Source: Gammaproteobacteria bacterium
GTDB lineage: Bacteria; Pseudomonadota; Gammaproteobacteria; CAMYNG01
Assembly (NCBI GenBank): GCA_011051615.1
Contig: DRKU01000107.1
Location: forward strand, 1 to 33,196
Direction of reading: 5' to 3'
DNA length: 33,196 bases
This document shows positions 30,916 to 33,196 of the stretch, piece after piece. Numbering within the stretch: the stretch's first letter is position 1; each line of letters opens with the position of its first letter. Both the position numbers and the translations under genes were made by a program. The notes beneath the pieces are model-generated. The model made no database searches and was not told where the DNA came from. It worked only from the letters and a program-made list of their open reading frames with translations.

Positions 30916-31593
30916 CTAGCGCGCGACGCTGGACAGGTCCAGGGTCTGTGCAATGATCCCCGCCTGGGTGCGGTTGGAGACGTTGAGTACCTTGAGGATG
31001 GCCGTGACATGGATCTTGACGGTATTTTCGGACAGGCCCAGGTCGCGGGCGATTTCCTTGTTGGATTTGCCCTGCCCCAGCATCAGCAGTACGTCCAGCT
31101 GGCGACTGGTCAGCTCGGGCGGGATGGCCACCTTGGGACGGGAATTGCCCAGCAGATCGCCACCAAGACCGAAACCGGTATCGCCACGCTCGCCATCGGA
31201 CTGCAACATGGCCGGAGGGATGTAGACACCGCCGGAAAGCACCAGCTTGACGGCGGACAGCATGACGTCACGACTGGCGGACTTGGGGATATAGCCCGAT
31301 GCGCCGTAGTCGATGACCTTGCGCATGTGATCGGGGTCTTCGGAGGCCGACATCAGGATGACCGGGATATCGGGAAATTTTTCACAAACCTTGATGAGCA
31401 ATTCGAAACCATTGGCGCCGGGCATGATCAGGTCGAGGATGGCCACATCCAGATCCGGGTTACCGCCCAGTACATCAAGCACCTGCTCGGCATTCTCAGC
31501 CTCGAGGATCTCGATATCCTGCGCCAGCTCGCCCAGGGAATGGCGCATTCCTTCGCGCACCAGTACGTGGTCATCTGCAATGAGTAGTTTCAA
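30916..31593 (-). CDS. NarL/LuxR-family response regulator
   Basis: This 225-aa regulator has a receiver (MKLLIADDHVLVREG acidic pocket; phospho-acceptor Asp54 in VAILDLIMPG; Lys in SGYIPKSAS). A C-terminal LuxR helix-turn-helix follows: LTSRQLDVLLMLGQGKSNKEIARDLGLSENTVKIHVTAILKVLNVSNRTQA. The start is a TTG at 31591-31593, supported by a GAGGAA site 6 nt upstream and by the alignment of the first strand. It precedes the binding protein and BarA-like kinase on the same strand. The Hpt of that kinase is its likely phosphodonor, though it is not an obvious UvrY/GacA orthologue. Confidence 0.93.
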   Translation of the reverse strand: MKLLIADDHVLVREGMRHSLGELAQDIEILEAENAEQVLDVLGGNPDLDVAILDLIMPGANGFELLIKVCEKFPDIPVILMSASEDPDHMRKVIDYGASGYIPKSASRDVMLSAVKLVLSGGVYIPPAMLQSDGERGDTGFGLGGDLLGNSRPKVAIPPELTSRQLDVLLMLGQGKSNKEIARDLGLSENTVKIHVTAILKVLNVSNRTQAGIIAQTLDLSSVAR

Positions 31594-31881
31594 GATTTCT
31601 TCCTCAGTTTCTTGCGTCTCGTGGCAATGCCGACCGCTCCCCGCAGACCCATTCCTGACACGGTTTCCGGCTTTTAATTAGCTTACGATTGTAGTGGACT
31701 CCGGGCCCCGATTTCGTTAGCCCCGTCGTACTAATACTAATCTAATACGTCTGCCGGATAGACGATCCCCGAGCCAGAACACACAATATGCCCACATTGA
31801 GGACGAACGCGGTGCCCACCCCCACGGGTCCCTGCCGACGCCATCAATGGTTCCTCTTCTTCCTGAACTATTTAGGTCGTA

Positions 31882-31907
31882 GGGGTGCCTCGGCACCCCG
31901 TCTTTTT
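31882..31907 (+). terminator. Orphan intrinsic terminator upstream of ssrA
   Basis: A 7-bp GGGGTGC/GCACCCC stem closed by a CTCG tetraloop is followed by GTCTTTTT on the plus strand. No plus-strand gene ends here. It could terminate an unannotated small RNA or insulate ssrA. Confidence 0.7.
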
Positions 31908-31985
31908 CCGCCTCCCCGGGCCTGCCGGCCTTGAATTGTCGCCTTCGTGCCGCCATTTTATCCGCATTGGCGCCCGACTCTACGC

Positions 31986-31991
31986 TATACT
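31986..31991 (+). promoter_or_regulatory. Candidate ssrA -10 box
   Basis: TATACT lies 19 nt before the mature tmRNA 5' end, leaving room for a short leader removed by RNase P. No good -35 at 16-18 bp is seen. Confidence 0.5.
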
Positions 31992-32010
31992 AGGCGCTTA
32001 GACCCGAAAC

Positions 32011-32375
32011 GGGGGCGACATGGCTTCGACGTGGATCGCGAAACCCGAGGGGCATGCCGAGGTGCGGATTACCTCGTAAAACCATCTGCAAATCATATAG
32101 TTGCCAACGACGACAACTACGCACTAGCTGCTTAAAAACCAGCCTGGTGCCCTCTGGCCGGCGGCGTGCCTGTGCGCACCGGATCCCAGGGGTCATCCCA
32201 CACAGGATCGCGCCAAAGCTCGTCCGGGGCAGCGGCGTTAAAACCTTACCGGACTCGCCAGTGGTTTTCCCCGCCCGCCGGGTAACTGCTGGTCAAATCA
32301 ATAGGCGTGGATAAGCATGTAGATCCGAAGGCAGAGGATTTGCGGACGCGGGTTCGATTCCCGCCGCCTCCACCA
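32011..32375 (+). ncRNA. ssrA: Transfer-messenger RNA (tmRNA, SsrA)
   Basis: tmRNA rescues stalled ribosomes with SmpB and tags the nascent protein for proteolysis. The 5' end GGGGGCGACATGGCTTCGAC is the standard tmRNA start. Its acceptor arm GGGGGCG pairs with CGCCTCC before the encoded ACCA at 32372-32375. The tag reading frame at 32103-32135 encodes ANDDNYALAA then TAA, one residue different from E. coli ANDENYALAA. GC-rich pseudoknot segments follow, and the T arm is GCGGGTTCGATTCCCGC. Length (365 nt) is normal. A displaced copy of the last 22 nt lies downstream. Confidence 0.98.
32354..32375 (+). repeat. Attachment-site-like direct repeat, copy 1 (in ssrA)
   Basis: These are the last 22 nt of tmRNA, from the T loop to CCA. 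The identical 22 bases recur at 32508-32529. A T-loop-to-3'-end block is the typical core for tyrosine-recombinase integration into tRNA and tmRNA genes. Confidence 0.8.
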
Positions 32376-32383
32376 GACAAACA

Positions 32384-32410
32384 AGGGTTGCCGTCAGGCA
32401 GCCCTTTTTT
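32384..32410 (+). terminator. ssrA intrinsic terminator
   Basis: A 9-bp stem (384-392 with 397-405, one G-T pair) with a GTCA loop runs into six T, starting 8 nt after the tmRNA 3' end. Confidence 0.9.
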
Positions 32411-32465
32411 GTTTGTGGTGGTGGTGCGGATGAGAATCCGCGTGGTGCGGGTTGCCGTAGCGAAG

Positions 32466-32507
32466 CGGAGGTACACTTGATGAACCTCCGACAGGAGGTT
32501 CTAAGTG
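32466..32507. repeat. Mutually exclusive hairpins before the second att-like copy
   Basis: ACCTCC (32484-32489) can pair either with GGAGGT at 32467-32472 or with GGAGGT at 32494-32499. The second option extends to a longer stem through CACTT (32474-32478) and AAGTG (32503-32507). The structure abuts the second att-like copy directly. It may be recombinase arm or core-flanking DNA, or an RNA structure. Confidence 0.55.
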
Positions 32508-32529
32508 TCGATTCCCGCCGCCTCCACCA
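32508..32529 (+). repeat. Attachment-site-like direct repeat, copy 2
   Basis: This is a perfect copy of the terminal 22 nt of ssrA, 154 bp downstream of the first. It lacks the 5' half of the T stem, so it is not part of a functional tRNA-like domain. It is best explained as the distal site of a past integration or excision. Confidence 0.8.
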
Positions 32530-32587
32530 ATGATTGACTGCCAGATACCTCGGGGCACGAGATCGATGACCCGACACATGGGGGAGA

Positions 32588-32607
32588 ACGTGTCGCGATA
32601 GACACGT
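32588..32607. repeat. Small perfect hairpin ACGTGTC/GACACGT
   Basis: A 7-bp stem (588-594 with 601-607) with a 6-nt loop lies 8 bp before the left terminal repeat of the MITE-like element. No T run follows. Confidence 0.6.
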
Positions 32608-32615
32608 GACACTCC

Positions 32616-32820
32616 TAAATACGTGTTCCAAATTCCACTACAGTTTACAGACATCAGGCTCTCACCGGGGCGGCGTTTACGGACCGTCAGCCGCAGGGAT
32701 GCGGCTGTCGAGCGTACAGGGATGTATTTACCGCGTGTCCGTAAACGCCGCCCCGGTGAGAGACAGGCAAATGATGTAATCCGTTGTTTCATGTGATCGG
32801 GGATTTGGAACACGTATTTA
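32616..32820. mobile_element. MITE-like element with 18-bp terminal inverted repeats
   Basis: TAAATACGTGTTCCAAAT at 32616-32633 is perfectly inverted at 32803-32820, bounding 205 bp with no coding capacity. Inside is a second perfect 26-bp inverted repeat. No obvious target-site duplication was seen (CTCC on the left, ACAA on the right). It inserts between the ssrA att-like region and thpR, ending 14 bp before the thpR ATG. A non-autonomous transposon is the simplest reading; a regulatory palindrome is the alternative. Confidence 0.7.
32659..32762. repeat. 26-bp palindrome with two AGGGAT-loop hairpins
   Basis: Arms 32659-32684 and 32737-32762 are perfectly complementary over 26 bp. The 52-nt interior forms a 7-bp hairpin (688-694 with 701-707) with loop AGGGAT and a 3-bp hairpin (715-717 with 724-726) with the same loop. 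The second reads GTACAGGGATGT, a full match to the CsrA SELEX consensus RUACARGGAUGU. CCGCAGGGATG and GCGTGTCC are shared with the element at 6655-6740. Confidence 0.85.
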
Positions 32821-32834
32821 ACAAGGAAAGGGAA

Positions 32835-33196
32835 ATGCGCTGCTTTTTCGCCATTTATCCGGACATCCGGCTACTCGTACAGCTACGCGATCTTCGTCAC
32901 CAGTTGCGTAAACAGTTGCCCGACGACGAAATACGCTGGATACAGGAAGATGCCCTGCACCTGACGCTGGCCTTTTGCGCGGAAATCGAAGACGAGCAGG
33001 CCGAACGTGTATGGAACATATTGCAACCACGACTTGCCCGGCAGTCACCCTTTGATATCCGCCTAACCGAGATTGGCCCTTTCCCCGCACGACGACCGCT
33101 TGTCGTGGCACTGGGACTGGAAAGACCCCCGGCCCTGCAAACGCTGGACTTGACCATCCAGGCGGCGCTGGAAGAAGTCGGCCTGCCACGCAGCAC
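32835..33196 (+). CDS. thpR: RNA 2',3'-cyclic phosphodiesterase ThpR (2'-5' RNA ligase), 5' part
   Basis: ThpR is a two-histidine phosphoesterase that acts on 2',3'-cyclic RNA ends and ligates tRNA halves in vitro. The first 120 residues are present: MRCFFAIYPDIRLLVQLRDLRHQL, then RWIQEDALHLTLAFCAEI with the first HxTx motif (HLTL), then FDIRLTEIGPFPARRPLVVALGLERPPALQTLDLTIQAALEEVGLP. The second HxTx motif should follow just past the window edge. AGGAAAGGG lies 3-11 nt before the ATG. The upstream MITE-like element ends so close to the start that it supplies the 5' untranslated region. Confidence 0.9.
   Translation, partial: MRCFFAIYPDIRLLVQLRDLRHQLRKQLPDDEIRWIQEDALHLTLAFCAEIEDEQAERVWNILQPRLARQSPFDIRLTEIGPFPARRPLVVALGLERPPALQTLDLTIQAALEEVGLPRS

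Larger units (their letters stand above)
31594..32010. other. Intergenic spacer upstream of ssrA
   Basis: This 417-bp spacer holds no convincing gene. It includes the response regulator ribosome site, a short direct repeat of ACTAAT (about 31729-31741), and a small hairpin CGTCT/AGACG (31749-31765 region). It also has a strong plus-strand terminator without an obvious upstream gene, and the ssrA -10 box. Confidence 0.6.

Noticed and set aside
31717-31956. A 79-codon minus-strand frame upstream of ssrA
   Set aside because: It has basic, low-complexity composition, runs through a terminator hairpin, and has no recognisable family or ribosome site.
32508-32529. Second ssrA or a tRNA gene ending at 32529
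   Set aside because: Only the T loop to CCA is present; there is no matching 5' acceptor strand or T-stem partner nearby.
32394-32813. Minus-strand frames downstream of ssrA (up to 139 codons)
   Set aside because: They cross the ssrA terminator, the att-like repeat and both inverted repeats, so they arise from structured non-coding DNA.

Overview
The window looks like the chromosome of a GC-rich gammaproteobacterium. Supporting this are the order rlmE-ftsH-folP-glmM-tpiA-secG-tRNA-Leu, the dapB-carA-carB-greA block with yhbY nearby, the ratA-rnfH / bamE / fur / recN / nadK neighbourhood, and a tmRNA with the tag ANDDNYALAA. HrcA with a CIRCE operator is absent from enterics but occurs in other gammaproteobacterial orders, so a Chromatiales- or Xanthomonadales-like lineage is plausible. 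That placement is an inference. Nearly all of the window is core genome.

Layout. Positions 1-6545 are a minus-strand run: rlmE, ftsH, folP, glmM, tpiA, secG and tRNA-Leu(GAG) with its terminator. yhbY (+) follows a 362-bp spacer holding a strong inverted-repeat element. A second long minus-strand block runs from 18832 down to 7227: hrcA, grpE, dnaK, dnaJ (heat shock), then dapB, carA, carB, greA and a DUF4149 membrane protein. A CIRCE operator precedes hrcA, a sigma-32-like promoter precedes dnaK, and an attenuator-like terminator precedes carA. nadK and recN run on the plus strand, then fur (-) and bamE (+) diverge, with a Fur-box-like site between them. Next on the minus strand are two sodium-coupled transporters (AGCS and NSS families), ratA and rnfH. 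smpB (+) is followed by a minus-strand signalling cassette of LuxR-type regulator, periplasmic binding protein and BarA-like hybrid kinase. The ssrA tmRNA and the start of thpR close the window.

How the genes work together. There are housekeeping modules for envelope and protein secretion (secG, ftsH, bamE, glmM), chaperones (HrcA/GrpE/DnaK/DnaJ), ribosome rescue (smpB plus ssrA, about 5 kb apart) and nucleotide/amino-acid supply (carAB, dapB). The three-gene signalling cassette sits between the two halves of the trans-translation system.

The least ordinary DNA is intergenic. Downstream of ssrA there is a 22-bp displaced copy of the tmRNA 3' end (an attachment-site-like duplication). It is followed by a 205-bp element with perfect 18-bp terminal inverted repeats enclosing a perfect 26-bp inverted repeat. 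That inner palindrome, the spacer element at 6655-6740 and hairpins at the left edge share AGGGAT motifs, mostly in hairpin loops. One loop is a full match to the CsrA/RsmA SELEX consensus.
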